Assembly (NCBI RefSeq): GCF_014695725.1
Contig: NZ_JACJOU010000015.1
Span: 1-64,000 of the forward strand
DNA length: 64,000 bases
Direction: 5' to 3'
DNA from: Microcoleus sp. FACHB-672
GTDB lineage: Bacteria; Cyanobacteriota; Cyanobacteriia; Cyanobacteriales; Oscillatoriaceae
Shown: piece by piece, positions 35,017-44,064 of the stretch
How the letters are laid out: every line of letters begins with the position of its first letter
Numbering within the stretch: the stretch's first letter is position 1
The notes under the pieces: generated by a model
What the model was told of the DNA's origin: nothing
The model's input: the letters and a program-made list of their open reading frames with translations, nothing else
The model's database searches: none
Translations under genes and position numbers: made by a program

Positions 35017-35826
35017 CTACTTTTGAGCGCGAACAAAGAATTTTGTCGTATCTTCCCAGACTCCTTGATTCGTTGCGAGTTTTTGAATTGCGGCGCTATA
35101 TTCAACTTGGAAGCGCTCTATTTGTTCGGGTGACAGTTTATACAGCAGTGGATGGCCTTTAAAGCTTAAATTAATTAGCTTCCACGATAATTTGTCATCA
35201 CTAAAACTACGATGCCGGCCTGATGGCTCAATTTTAATTTGGATGTCTCTAAAACCTGCTTGCTGTAGCAAATTTTGACATTTTTCAGGAGTGCCAAGTG
35301 GTTCGAGGATGTGTGGCAGCGATACACCCAAAACTCTAGCGCAGATATTTTTATAAACATCTGCCAGATAAGCCGTTTCTGGCGGAGAGGTAAATGCAAC
35401 AAACCCTCCTGGTTTAAGGAATCGATACCACTTTTGCAAACTCGCAGGGATGTCAGTAAAAAGGACAAGTGCCTCACAGCAAAAGATGACATCAAAACTA
35501 CTATCACTAAAGTTTATAGATTCCGCATCTGCCTCAATTAGTTCGATGTTTTGCAAGCTGGCAGCTTCAACCTTTTCTCTAGCTTGATGAAGCATTCCAG
35601 GGGTCATATCTATGCCAATGACATAACCCTCTGAACCAACTTTCTCAGCAGCAGGAATCGCAACTAAACCTGTTCCAGTCGCAACATCAAGGATTTTCTG
35701 CCCCTTCTGAATCGGCACAGATTCAAGTAGAAGTTTGGCTTCTAGTGGATGACGAGTCCCTTCCTCCCGATCATAGACAGTTCTAGAATTGTAAAGTTCT
35801 ATTATCAACTGCTGATAAGCATCCAT
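35017..35826 (-). CDS. Class I SAM-dependent methyltransferase
   Basis: A 269-residue methyltransferase of the UbiE/COQ5-like group. Motif I is ILDVATGTGLVAIPAA, the acidic residue binding the ribose follows in VIGIDMTPGML, and motif III is LKPGGFVAFTSP. The substrate is unknown. ATG at 35826 has AAAGAG upstream; a TTG six codons earlier is unlikely. A decayed fragment of a close relative lies at 38.68-38.87 kb on the same strand, so a duplication has occurred in this region. Confidence 0.9.
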   Translation of the reverse strand: MDAYQQLIIELYNSRTVYDREEGTRHPLEAKLLLESVPIQKGQKILDVATGTGLVAIPAAEKVGSEGYVIGIDMTPGMLHQAREKVEAASLQNIELIEADAESINFSDSSFDVIFCCEALVLFTDIPASLQKWYRFLKPGGFVAFTSPPETAYLADVYKNICARVLGVSLPHILEPLGTPEKCQNLLQQAGFRDIQIKIEPSGRHRSFSDDKLSWKLINLSFKGHPLLYKLSPEQIERFQVEYSAAIQKLATNQGVWEDTTKFFVRAQK

Positions 35827-35883
35827 AACTCTTTGAAGTGGCAATCATTGTGAGTATCGCTATATTACTTCAATGTGGAGTGA

Positions 35884-35975
35884 GCCGGTGAGCAGGCAGA
35901 CGGTAGATACGGAGGGGCTATCGAAGCAAGCTGCCGGCACTTCAGAGGAGTTGGAGAGTTTGGTGGAATCCTTGG
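35884..35975 (-). pseudogene. Short relic, partial copy of the fragment at 36.9 kb
   Basis: On the minus strand one frame reads KDSTKLSNSSEVPAACFDSP, matching TKPSNSSELSAAYFDNRDSP in the relic near 36.9 kb at both protein and DNA level (shared TTCAGAGGAGTTGGAG). No start, no stop context and no full gene is left. Confidence 0.35.
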
Positions 35976-36014
35976 GGTAGTAGTAAGATGGAAAAATGAA
36001 TTCAAGGTTGTTTT

Positions 36015-36239
36015 ATGTCAAATCCTGAATTATTGGCTCAACTTCGCCAGTTATCCCATGCTGAGAAGGTTGAAGTGATGCAGTTTTTAACCGCTGAATT
36101 AACGAAAGAAGAAGGTTTAAAGTCCTTAGATAATGCCGCTGTTTATCGTGCTTGGTCGCCTTATGATTATGGTGACGCTGCTCAGAAATTAATGAGCTTA
36201 TTAGAACAAGAAGAAACGACAGAAAATGCGAAATGCTAA
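36015..36239 (+). CDS. Small helical protein, partner of the retropepsin-like gene
   Basis: A 74-residue protein beginning MSNPELLAQLRQLSHAEK, mostly helical, with an AAVYRAWSPYDYGDAAQKL segment. The layout (short helical DNA- or protein-binding-like head, acidic tail) recalls antitoxin-like partners. It overlaps the next gene by 14 bases, so the two are translationally coupled. Function unknown. Confidence 0.8.
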   Translation: MSNPELLAQLRQLSHAEKVEVMQFLTAELTKEEGLKSLDNAAVYRAWSPYDYGDAAQKLMSLLEQEETTENAKC

Positions 36240-36651
36240 ACGATTTCCTTTTATCGAACGAAAGAATCAAGCAGGAGAAGCTAATGTTTTTCCCTGCGTA
36301 CCTATAACTTTAAACTATCGGGATTGTGTTTCGGAAGTTGTTGGCTTGTTGGATACGGGATCGAGCCTTAATGTTTTACCGTACTATGTTGGTTTAGCGT
36401 TAGCAGCAGTTTGGGAGGAACAAACGCTTTCTATTCCGTTAGCAGGTAATCTTGCACCAGTGGAAGCAAGGGGTTTGGCTCTTTTTGGACTACTTAGCGA
36501 TTTTCCACCTGTTCGTTTAGCTTTTGCTTGGGCGAACTCTAACGATCCGCCTATTATTTTAGGTCAGTTAAACTTTTTTATGGAGTTTGATGTCTGTTTT
36601 TATCGTTCACAGTTGGCGTTTGAAGTGTGTCCTAAGTTTAGAGATAGTTGA
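36226..36651 (+). CDS. Retropepsin-like aspartic protease domain protein
   Basis: A 141-residue protein with VVGLLDTGSSLNVLPYYVG, the D-T-G-S active-site loop of single-domain retroviral-type aspartic proteases, and a later IILGQLNFFMEF, the Ile-Leu-Gly strand of the same fold. Such proteins act as dimers. No signal peptide or membrane anchor. It overlaps the 74-residue gene upstream. Similar pairs are, to my knowledge, common in cyanobacteria and of unknown function. Confidence 0.85.
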   Translation: MRNAKRFPFIERKNQAGEANVFPCVPITLNYRDCVSEVVGLLDTGSSLNVLPYYVGLALAAVWEEQTLSIPLAGNLAPVEARGLALFGLLSDFPPVRLAFAWANSNDPPIILGQLNFFMEFDVCFYRSQLAFEVCPKFRDS

Positions 36652-36654
36652 GAT

Positions 36655-36935
36655 TATCAAGCTTCTAAAATATTGCGTTGCAGGCAAGTCATAATCGCTT
36701 GAATCAGGTGGGGTTGGAGTGAGAAGGTGGGAATAGTGAGATGGTGTGTGCCGGCAATCAGGCAGATTGTAGCGTCGAAGTCAATTTTGAGTTCTGGGAG
36801 GGTGCGTGGTTTGCCTTCTGTGGATTTAGGGCAGTGGAGTTTTTGATGAGTTGCCGATAGATGTCGGCGGCAGGGCTATCACGGTTATCGAAGTACGCTG
36901 CCGACAGTTCAGAGGAGTTGGAGGGTTTGGTCGAG
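36655..36935 (-). pseudogene. Decayed coding relic, about 90 codons in two frames
   Basis: On the minus strand, SELSAAYFDNRDSPAADIYR and following residues are open, then the frame shifts by one base and continues LPELKIDFDATICLIAGTHH to a TGA directly after the retropepsin gene. No start codon is present. Two protein-like halves joined by a frameshift suggest a broken gene. I cannot name the family. This also accounts for most of the 390-bp gap before the DUF262 gene. Confidence 0.4.
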
Positions 36936-37042
36936 GTTGGTTTTGGTGAGTTAGCTTTGTAGGAGTTGGGTGAGCTGGAGGAGGTTGAGGATTGGGATGT
37001 CGCTATGCTATAAATATCAAGCTAGCTTCACATTAACTCTCT

Positions 37043-38629
37043 ATGGCTGACACTTACCGCTCTATTAAAGAATTAATCAATGATTTGGAAAGAGGAAGGA
37101 TTAGAATTCCGTCTTTTCAACGAGGTTTTGTTTGGGAACCTAGTCGAGTTTCCTACTTCATCGACAGTATTTATAAAGGTTTTCCTTTTGGCTCTGTATT
37201 ACTTTGGAGAACTAGGAACCCTTTAAGAACTGAAAGGAATCTAGGCCCTTATAAACTCCATGATAATGATCCAGAATATCCAATAGATTATGTACTAGAT
37301 GGACAACAGAGGATCACTTCTATTTTTGGAATATTTCAAAATTCTCTTACTGCTGAAGATGGTGAAAAGACTGATTGGACTCATCTGTTCTTTGAATTAA
37401 ATAGCAAAGAATCTGTTCCGTTTCAATATTTGGAAGATTATACAAATTATGATCCTACAAAGTTTTTTCCACTAAAATATGTTTTTGACGCTCCTAAATA
37501 TAGACAAGTAACTAGAAAATTAGATGAGATTATAGCACAACAGATAGACGATCTAGTTGATAGATTTAACACGGCTCGGATTCCTGTAGAACGGTTTGAA
37601 AATGAAGAACGAAAATATGTTGCAACCGTTTTTGAGAGGATCAATCGGCAAGGGGTCGAATTAGATACTTTTCAGCTTTTATCTGTGTGGAACTGGAGTG
37701 AAGATTTTGACTTGCAAGAGAAGTTTAGAGATCTTGCTGAAGAATTGGAACCATTCGGCTTTAAACAGGTTGGCTCAGATCTACTTTTAAAATGCTGCTC
37801 TGCGGTAGTAATGAATAGTGCAGATCCAGAAGATTTTTTGGAACTTCCTGGTAGTGCCGTTAGAGAAAAATTTGATGAAATTCATACAGGCATATTTAGG
37901 GCTATTGACTTTTTGAAGGATGAGCTAAATGTTTTTTCTCTTAAGCTTTTACCAATGGAAAACATATTAGCCGTTTTATCATCGTTCTTCGCGTCGTCAC
38001 AGAAACAGCCACCGCCTGTACCTCACGAGCAATATCAAGCTATCAAGAGATGGTTTTGGCGTGCCTGTTTTTCTCAAAGATATGCAAGGGGAGGAGCTAA
38101 GAGTACCGATGTAGATTTGGCAGAAGTACAAAATCTTAAGGCTGGCAAACCTCATAAACTTGAAAACTTTGACGTGTCTTTAGAAACTCGCTTCTTTCTC
38201 GAAAACTCCTTCCGGATGGGTTCAGTTGCAACAAAAACCTTTATTCTCCTTTTAGCACAAGAAAAACCGTTAAATTTTATTTCAGGTACGAAGATATCTT
38301 TGGAAGATGTTTTATCCCAAGGTAATCGAAAGGAGTTCCATCATATTTTCCCCAAAGATTACTTAGAAAAGTTGAACAGGTATAAGGATGAGCAAATCAA
38401 TTGTTTAGCAAACTTTTCATTGCTTGCCAGAGCGGACAACAATAAAATCAAAAATAAACCACCTAGCCAATACCGCACATTAATGCCTGCTGATTCGCAA
38501 ACTTTCCATAAAATAATAGCAACACATTTTTGCCCTACCAATGCGTTCACAGATGACTACGATAGCTTTCTAGGATTAAGAGCTGAATTGCTACTGCAAA
38601 AAGCAAAAGAATTGTCCCAAATTGTTTAG
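37043..38629 (+). CDS. DUF262 / HNH-type (GmrSD-like) protein, candidate defence nuclease
   Basis: A 528-residue protein. The N-terminal DUF262 (ParB/sulfiredoxin-like NTPase) domain shows IRIPSFQRGFVWEPSRVSYF, FPFGSVLLWRT and IDYVLDGQQRITSIFGI, the D-G-Q-Q-R motif of the family, and ATVFERINRQGVELDTFQL. The C-terminal part has EFHHIFPKDYLE, then NCLANFSLL and KIKNKPPSQY, a His-Me-finger nuclease of the DUF1524/HNH type. The arrangement is that of GmrSD-type modification-dependent restriction enzymes and SspE-like proteins. No methylase, phosphorothioation or BREX gene is next to it. It sits in DNA with gene relics on both sides, as defence genes often do. Confidence 0.9.
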   Translation: MADTYRSIKELINDLERGRIRIPSFQRGFVWEPSRVSYFIDSIYKGFPFGSVLLWRTRNPLRTERNLGPYKLHDNDPEYPIDYVLDGQQRITSIFGIFQNSLTAEDGEKTDWTHLFFELNSKESVPFQYLEDYTNYDPTKFFPLKYVFDAPKYRQVTRKLDEIIAQQIDDLVDRFNTARIPVERFENEERKYVATVFERINRQGVELDTFQLLSVWNWSEDFDLQEKFRDLAEELEPFGFKQVGSDLLLKCCSAVVMNSADPEDFLELPGSAVREKFDEIHTGIFRAIDFLKDELNVFSLKLLPMENILAVLSSFFASSQKQPPPVPHEQYQAIKRWFWRACFSQRYARGGAKSTDVDLAEVQNLKAGKPHKLENFDVSLETRFFLENSFRMGSVATKTFILLLAQEKPLNFISGTKISLEDVLSQGNRKEFHHIFPKDYLEKLNRYKDEQINCLANFSLLARADNNKIKNKPPSQYRTLMPADSQTFHKIIATHFCPTNAFTDDYDSFLGLRAELLLQKAKELSQIV

Positions 38630-38680
38630 TTTGTAAAGTTCTTTTAATCTAGCTATCCGTTCATACATTTTTTTGAAATC

Positions 38681-38873
38681 CCACTGTTGCAAACTGGCAG
38701 GAATGTTAATCAAAAGTACAAGTAGATCAGAGCAGAAAATGGCATTAAAACCCCTATGTCTAAAGCTTAGGGATGCCGCATTTGCTTAGTTAATTCGATG
38801 TTTTGTAAGCCGGCTGCTTTAACCTTTTCTCTAGCTTGATGAAGCATTTCAGGATTCATATCTATACCAATTC
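38681..38873 (-). pseudogene. Methyltransferase gene fragment
   Basis: The minus strand encodes IGIDMNPEMLHQAREKVKAA then, after a frameshift and stop, FNAIFCSDLLVLLINIPASL. These match IGIDMTPGMLHQAREKVEAA and FDVIFCCEALVLFTDIPASL of the intact methyltransferase at 35.0-35.8 kb. The acidic middle (EADAES) is lost and both ends are missing. It is a clear remnant of a duplicated or recombined methyltransferase gene. Confidence 0.8.
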
Positions 38874-39164
38874 GGCTAAACCTTAGATCTTGCAGCGACT
38901 TCAACAGCACCTTGTCAATAGCACCTCGCAAACCGGCCCGAAACTTAACCAGGCTAATCGCAAAAGTTCTCTTGAAATAAAAGTGGACAATAGCCAAAGG
39001 CTGAGCTTTTGGGCTGGTTCAGATGCGACAAACCCCGACACCGGCAACCGGCAGCCGGCTCAAACCCTCTTCGCTCCCCATAAAGACCGTGCTAACCTAT
39101 ACAGCATCGTTAAACTAATTAATAATCCTTTAAGTCTCGCTCACAACCTGGCCACCCAGCCAAA

Positions 39165-42100
39165 ATGGTTCACATCAAGCGTCTCGAACTCACCAACTTT
39201 AAATCCTTTGGCGGCACAACAGCGATTCCGCTGCTGCCGGTGTTTACCGTCGTTTCGGGACCCAATGGATCGGGCAAATCAAATATTCTCGATGCGCTGT
39301 TGTTTGCCCTCGGACTTTCTACCTCCAAAGGAATGCGGGCGGAACGTTTGCCCGATTTGGTCAACAATACGCAAAACCCTCGTGGCACAATCGAAGCCAG
39401 CGTCACTGTCACCTTCGATCTCACCGATGAACCGGCTTTCCTAGAAGAAAAAGAGGATCAAGAATTCTGGGGAGAAACGGAAAATGGCAATGGAAAAAGC
39501 GCCGAACCCGAAGAAACGCCCCCACCGGCACTCCCCTCTCCCCCTTCTAGCAGTGAGTGGAGTGTGACGCGCAAACTTCGCGTTACCAAACAGGGCACCT
39601 ACACTTCCAACTACTACATTAACGGCAGCCCCTGCACCCTCACGGAACTGCACGAACAACTGAACCGGCTGCGAATTTATCCAGAAGGCTACAACGTCGT
39701 ACTCCAGGGGGATGTCACCAGCATCATTTCCATGAACCCCCGTGAACGGCGAGAGATTATTGACGAACTCGCCGGCGTCGCAGCTTTTGATCGAAAAATA
39801 GTTCTTGCCAAAGAAAAGTTAGACGAAGTTAAAGAACACGAAGAACGTAGCCGTATTGTCGAAAAAGAACTGATCGCCCAGCGAGATCGCTTGGCATCGG
39901 ATCGCAGCAAAGCGGAAAAATACCAAAAGCTGCGGGTAGAACTCCACGAAAAAGAACAATTAGAAATTGTCCTGGTGTGGCGTCAGTTGCAACAGCAGGA
40001 GTGGCAACTTCGAGAACATATCGAAGCCGGTGAGCGTACTTGCAACGACCTTACAGCCCAAATTAGCACCCTTACAGAAGAAATTTCTCAGGCAACGGCT
40101 GAACTCGACCGGCTTAACGCTTGCGTCAAAGCCTTGGGAGAAGAAGAACTCCTCTCGGTGCAATCTACCCTAGCCAGTCAGGAAGCGGAAAACCGGCAAC
40201 TGCAAAACCGCCGGCAAGAACTGGAAACCGCCCAACGGGAAACAGAAAATTACCTTTCACAAACCGAGAAAAAAGTCAAAGAATACCGGCAAACCCTCGA
40301 ACAACTCACCCAACAGCATCTTCTAGAGACAAAAGCCCTCGCCAGCCGGCAACAAGAACGGGATCAAGCCCAGCAAACCCTCAACGAGCTGCGAGTAAAA
40401 TCTGAAACAAGCGCCGACGCCTCCGAAGCCTGGGTGCAACAGCAAACGGAACTGCACCGGCAGATTGAAACCCTCCAGCAAAGCCTTAATCCCCAGCGCA
40501 CCGAACAAGCGAAACTGCGGGAACGTGCCGATCAGCTAGAACGCCAACTCCAAGAGCAAAGCCAATCTTTGCAAACCTTGGAGGTTGAACTTGCCGGCAA
40601 ACAAGCTCATCTCGCAGATAACCAACAAACGCGCCATCCCGTATCCCAGCAGCAGGTTGAATTCTTAACCCAGGCTGTTGCCGCCGCTGAACAAGAACTG
40701 CAAATCCAGCAAGAAACCCAAAAGCGCCTGCTAGGCGAACAGCGGGAAAAACAGCGCCAGCTTGATAAACTGGAAGCCCAAGCCCAAGCCATGCAAGAAG
40801 CCACCGGCACGGGTGCCAGTCAAGTGATTACCGCCGCCGGCATCCGAGGCGTATGTGGTTCAGTTGCCCAGTTGGGACGCACTGAACCCCGCTTTCAGTT
40901 AGCCTTGGAAACCGCTGCTGGGGGGCGTTTGGGAAATTTAGTCGTAGAAGATGATAGCGTTGCCGCCGCCGCGATTGCACTGCTCAAACAAAAACGAGCC
41001 GGTCGTGCCACCTTCTTACCCCTGAATAAAATTCGTCCGGGCCGGTTTTCCCCGCTGAATCAGTTAAACCAAGCCTTGGGATTTATTGACTATGCGATCA
41101 ATTTAATTGACTGCGATCCCCGCTATGACGACGTTTTTGCTTATGTTTTCGGAAATACCGCCGTTTTCGATATTTTAGATAATGGCCGTCGCTATCTCGG
41201 CCAGATTCGCATCGTTACGCTCGAAGGCGATATCCTCGAAAGCACCGGCGCAATGACCGGCGGTAGCAGCGGCAGTGCCGGTTCACGCTTGCACTTTGGC
41301 ACCGGCACCGCCACCGAATCCGGCGAAATCCCCGCCTTACGCTCCCGTTTGCAAGAAATTGAGCAAATTTTAGAACGCTGCACGGCAGCGATTACCCAAG
41401 CCACCGCAGCCGTAAAAGCGCGAAATCAGGAGCTAATAGAAGCTAAACAGCAGCAGCGGGAAAGCCAGTTAAAAGCTGAGCAAACTCAAACAGAAATCAA
41501 AAATTTAACCGCGCAACAAGAGCAATTGCGCTTACAACTGGTTAAAAATAACCAAGAGCTATCCGATGCTCAAGGCCGACTGTATATCTTAGAAGTGGAG
41601 TTGCCGGCGCAAGAAGCCCAGCTGCAACAACACCGGCAAGCCTTAACCGAACTCGAACAATCGCAAACTCATAGCGAATGGCAGCAAATCCAAGTCAGCA
41701 TCCGCGCTCAAGAAGTCAAAGTGAATGACTGTCTAAAAGCCGTGCGCTTAGTTGAACAAACACTGCAAGACTTGGAAAATCAGCGCCAGCGTATAGAAGA
41801 GAAAATTCAAGAAAGCCACCAACGGCTGGAAGAATATAACTCCCAGCGCTCAACTCAGCAACAGCAAAACTCAGCACTCACCACTCAACACTTAGCACTA
41901 CAGCAGCAAATTGTCCAGACAAAAGCATCACTGGCTTTGTTAGAAGAAAAGTTAGGGGAAGAGAAACAGGCGCGGGATCAGGCAGAATCTCAACTACGAG
42001 AGCGGCATTTAGCTAAACAACAGCGGGACTGGCAGCTGCAAAAACATCTGGAAAATCAGCAAGCGCGTCGGGAAAAACTGGAAACCCTGCATGAAGAATT

Positions 42101-42827
42101 GCAGGCGAAACAGGCGGAATTGCCCGATCCCCTGCCGGCAATCCCGGAAAAAGTCGATGCCAAAGACCTTTCTGCCTTACAGCAAGACGTGCGTTCCCTG
42201 CAAAAACGCTTGCAAGCAATGGAGCCGGTGAATATGCTGGCGCTAGAAGAATATGAGCGCACCCAAACCCGTCTGGATGAATTAAGTCAGAAATTGGCAA
42301 CATTGGAAGGCGAACGTACGGAACTGCTGTTGCGGATTGAAAACTTCACAACCCTGCGACTGCGTGCGTTTAAAGAAGCCTTTGACGCCGTTAACGAAAA
42401 CTTTCAGACGATTTTTGCCGAACTTTCAGACGGGGATGGCTACCTGCAACTGGATGATCCCGAAGATCCGTTCAGTGCCGGCCTGAATCTCGTCGCTCAT
42501 CCCAAAGGGAAGCCGGTGCAGCGCCTCGCATCCATGTCTGGGGGAGAAAAATCTCTCACCGCCCTCAGCTTTATCTTTGCCCTGCAACGCTACCGTCCGT
42601 CTCCGTTCTATGCTTTTGATGAAGTTGATATGTTCTTAGATGGAGCAAATGTAGAGCGATTAGCTAAAATGATCAAACAACAAGCACAACAGGCGCAATT
42701 TATTGTCGTCAGTCTCCGCCGGCCTATGATTGAATCTTCTGAGCGTACCATTGGTGTTACGCAGGCCAGGGGAGCCTACACGCAAGTGATTGGACTGAAC
42801 CTACAGTCTAAAAGTGCATCTGTGTGA
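39165..42827 (+). CDS. smc: Chromosome segregation protein SMC
   Basis: A 1220-residue SMC ATPase that organises and segregates the chromosome with ScpA/ScpB. Walker A is GPNGSGKSN (32-40) after LTNFKSFGG. A long coiled coil follows, then the hinge near 550-690 (ITAAGIRGVCGSVAQL; TLEGDILESTGAMTGGSSG), a second coiled coil, the C-motif ASMSGGEKSLTALSF near 1120 and Walker B SPFYAFDEVDMFLDGAN. Length is usual. An insertion after residue 95 (GETENGNGKSAEPEETPPPA) and a Gln/Ser-rich stretch near 900 encoded by ACTCAGCACTCA repeats are local features. ScpA and ScpB are not in the window. Confidence 0.97.
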   Translation: MVHIKRLELTNFKSFGGTTAIPLLPVFTVVSGPNGSGKSNILDALLFALGLSTSKGMRAERLPDLVNNTQNPRGTIEASVTVTFDLTDEPAFLEEKEDQEFWGETENGNGKSAEPEETPPPALPSPPSSSEWSVTRKLRVTKQGTYTSNYYINGSPCTLTELHEQLNRLRIYPEGYNVVLQGDVTSIISMNPRERREIIDELAGVAAFDRKIVLAKEKLDEVKEHEERSRIVEKELIAQRDRLASDRSKAEKYQKLRVELHEKEQLEIVLVWRQLQQQEWQLREHIEAGERTCNDLTAQISTLTEEISQATAELDRLNACVKALGEEELLSVQSTLASQEAENRQLQNRRQELETAQRETENYLSQTEKKVKEYRQTLEQLTQQHLLETKALASRQQERDQAQQTLNELRVKSETSADASEAWVQQQTELHRQIETLQQSLNPQRTEQAKLRERADQLERQLQEQSQSLQTLEVELAGKQAHLADNQQTRHPVSQQQVEFLTQAVAAAEQELQIQQETQKRLLGEQREKQRQLDKLEAQAQAMQEATGTGASQVITAAGIRGVCGSVAQLGRTEPRFQLALETAAGGRLGNLVVEDDSVAAAAIALLKQKRAGRATFLPLNKIRPGRFSPLNQLNQALGFIDYAINLIDCDPRYDDVFAYVFGNTAVFDILDNGRRYLGQIRIVTLEGDILESTGAMTGGSSGSAGSRLHFGTGTATESGEIPALRSRLQEIEQILERCTAAITQATAAVKARNQELIEAKQQQRESQLKAEQTQTEIKNLTAQQEQLRLQLVKNNQELSDAQGRLYILEVELPAQEAQLQQHRQALTELEQSQTHSEWQQIQVSIRAQEVKVNDCLKAVRLVEQTLQDLENQRQRIEEKIQESHQRLEEYNSQRSTQQQQNSALTTQHLALQQQIVQTKASLALLEEKLGEEKQARDQAESQLRERHLAKQQRDWQLQKHLENQQARREKLETLHEELQAKQAELPDPLPAIPEKVDAKDLSALQQDVRSLQKRLQAMEPVNMLALEEYERTQTRLDELSQKLATLEGERTELLLRIENFTTLRLRAFKEAFDAVNENFQTIFAELSDGDGYLQLDDPEDPFSAGLNLVAHPKGKPVQRLASMSGGEKSLTALSFIFALQRYRPSPFYAFDEVDMFLDGANVERLAKMIKQQAQQAQFIVVSLRRPMIESSERTIGVTQARGAYTQVIGLNLQSKSASV

Positions 42828-42966
42828 TTTTTTTACAGCTACTATGTAATTAGTCTGAAGTCCAGGGTATCGGTGAGCGGCAAAAAATCGCTGCAAGCCG
42901 GCAAAGGACACTCAGACAAAGATACGAAAGACACAATTAGGATTCGAGAGCAGGACTCGAGCAAGA

Positions 42967-43980
42967 ATGACATCTGAACAAATCCGGCAACGCTCAGACC
43001 TCTTAAATACCCAAGTGATCACCCGCACCACCGGCAAGCGCCTAGGGGTGGTTAAGGAGCTATTAGTAGACATTGATCGGCGGGAGGTTGTGGCACTCGG
43101 TTTACGAGACAACCTGCTCTCGGTCGCTGGAATGCCCCGGTTTATGCTCCTCACCAGCATCCGGCAGATGGGCGACGTGATTTTAGTTGAGGATGAAAAC
43201 GTCATTGAAGATATTGACGTTGACGCCTACAGCAGCTTAATCGGCAGCGAAGTGATCACCGAAACCGGCGAACTGTTGGGCAAAGTGCGCGGCTTCAAAT
43301 TCAACTCAGAAACCGGCACCGTCGTTTCCCTCATCCTGGCTTCGATAGGCGTTCCCCTGATTCCCGATCAAGTAATCAGTACCTATGAACTGCCGATTGA
43401 GGAAATTATCAGCAGTGGCCCAAACCGGCTGATCGTATTTGAAGGGGCAGAAGAACGCCTCGTTCAATTAACAGTCGGCGTACTGGAGCGTTTGGGCATT
43501 GGCCAAGCGCCTTGGGAACGTGAAGAAGAAGAAACTTATTATGCGCCAGTGGCCCGACCGGAAAACCAATTGGGCACCGGCATCCCCCTCCGCACCCCAG
43601 AACCCATTCGCAAGAGCGAGCAGGTGGTGCAACCAGCCTGGGATGAAGATGATTGGGAAGAATCCCAACCTGAACCGATTATCGTGCGCCCCTCCCTTCG
43701 CCAGCAACCGTCTGAATCGATTTACTACGAAGAAGACCTAGAAGAAGAAGAGAACTGGCGCGAAGCCTCTGTGCGGGACGAGTACGAGGAAGAATACGAT
43801 GATCGCGGCTACACTCCAGCCAAGAGCTACGAGGAAGAGTACGAAGAAGAGTATGAGTACGAGGATATAGAGGCGGATGCCTGGGCAGATGATGAATCAC
43901 CCAAGCCTTATCAAGCCCCCCGCCTCAACATCCCAGAGAAAACCAAGCTGCCAGAGTACGAAGAGGAACCCGGTTACTAG
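42967..43980 (+). CDS. PRC-barrel domain protein with long acidic tail
   Basis: A 337-residue protein with two PRC-barrel domains, about residues 10-85 (NTQVITRTTGKRLGVVKELL) and 90-165 (GSEVITETGELLGKVRGFKF). The tail, from 175 on, is disordered and very rich in Glu, Asp and Tyr (EEDLEEEENW, YEEEYEEEYEYEDIEAD). PRC barrels bind RNA or protein partners in RimM and photosynthetic reaction centres. It lies 139 bp after smc on the same strand, and the two may be co-transcribed. A role in chromosome organisation is possible but only inferred from position. Confidence 0.9.
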   Translation: MTSEQIRQRSDLLNTQVITRTTGKRLGVVKELLVDIDRREVVALGLRDNLLSVAGMPRFMLLTSIRQMGDVILVEDENVIEDIDVDAYSSLIGSEVITETGELLGKVRGFKFNSETGTVVSLILASIGVPLIPDQVISTYELPIEEIISSGPNRLIVFEGAEERLVQLTVGVLERLGIGQAPWEREEEETYYAPVARPENQLGTGIPLRTPEPIRKSEQVVQPAWDEDDWEESQPEPIIVRPSLRQQPSESIYYEEDLEEEENWREASVRDEYEEEYDDRGYTPAKSYEEEYEEEYEYEDIEADAWADDESPKPYQAPRLNIPEKTKLPEYEEEPGY

Positions 43981-44015
43981 GGACTAGGGGCTAGGGAAGA
44001 GGGAGAGTCAGGAAA

Positions 44016-44055
44016 AATGCCCAATGCCTAATGCCCAATGCCCCATGCCCAATTC
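44016..44055. repeat. Short tandem repeat, AATGCCC/ATGCCCC heptamers
   Basis: Five to six 7-bp units with one variant (AATGCCT) between two convergent genes, preceded by GGGACTAGGGGCTAGGG. Same family as the arrays at 20.8, 22.4 and 55.5 kb. Confidence 0.9.
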
Positions 44056-44064
44056 CCCCTTCCA

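Noticed and set aside
42912-42966. A GATTCGAGAGCAGGACTCGA stretch resembling a tRNA T-arm
   Set aside because: The rest of a tRNA cloverleaf, including acceptor and anticodon stems, could not be built around it.
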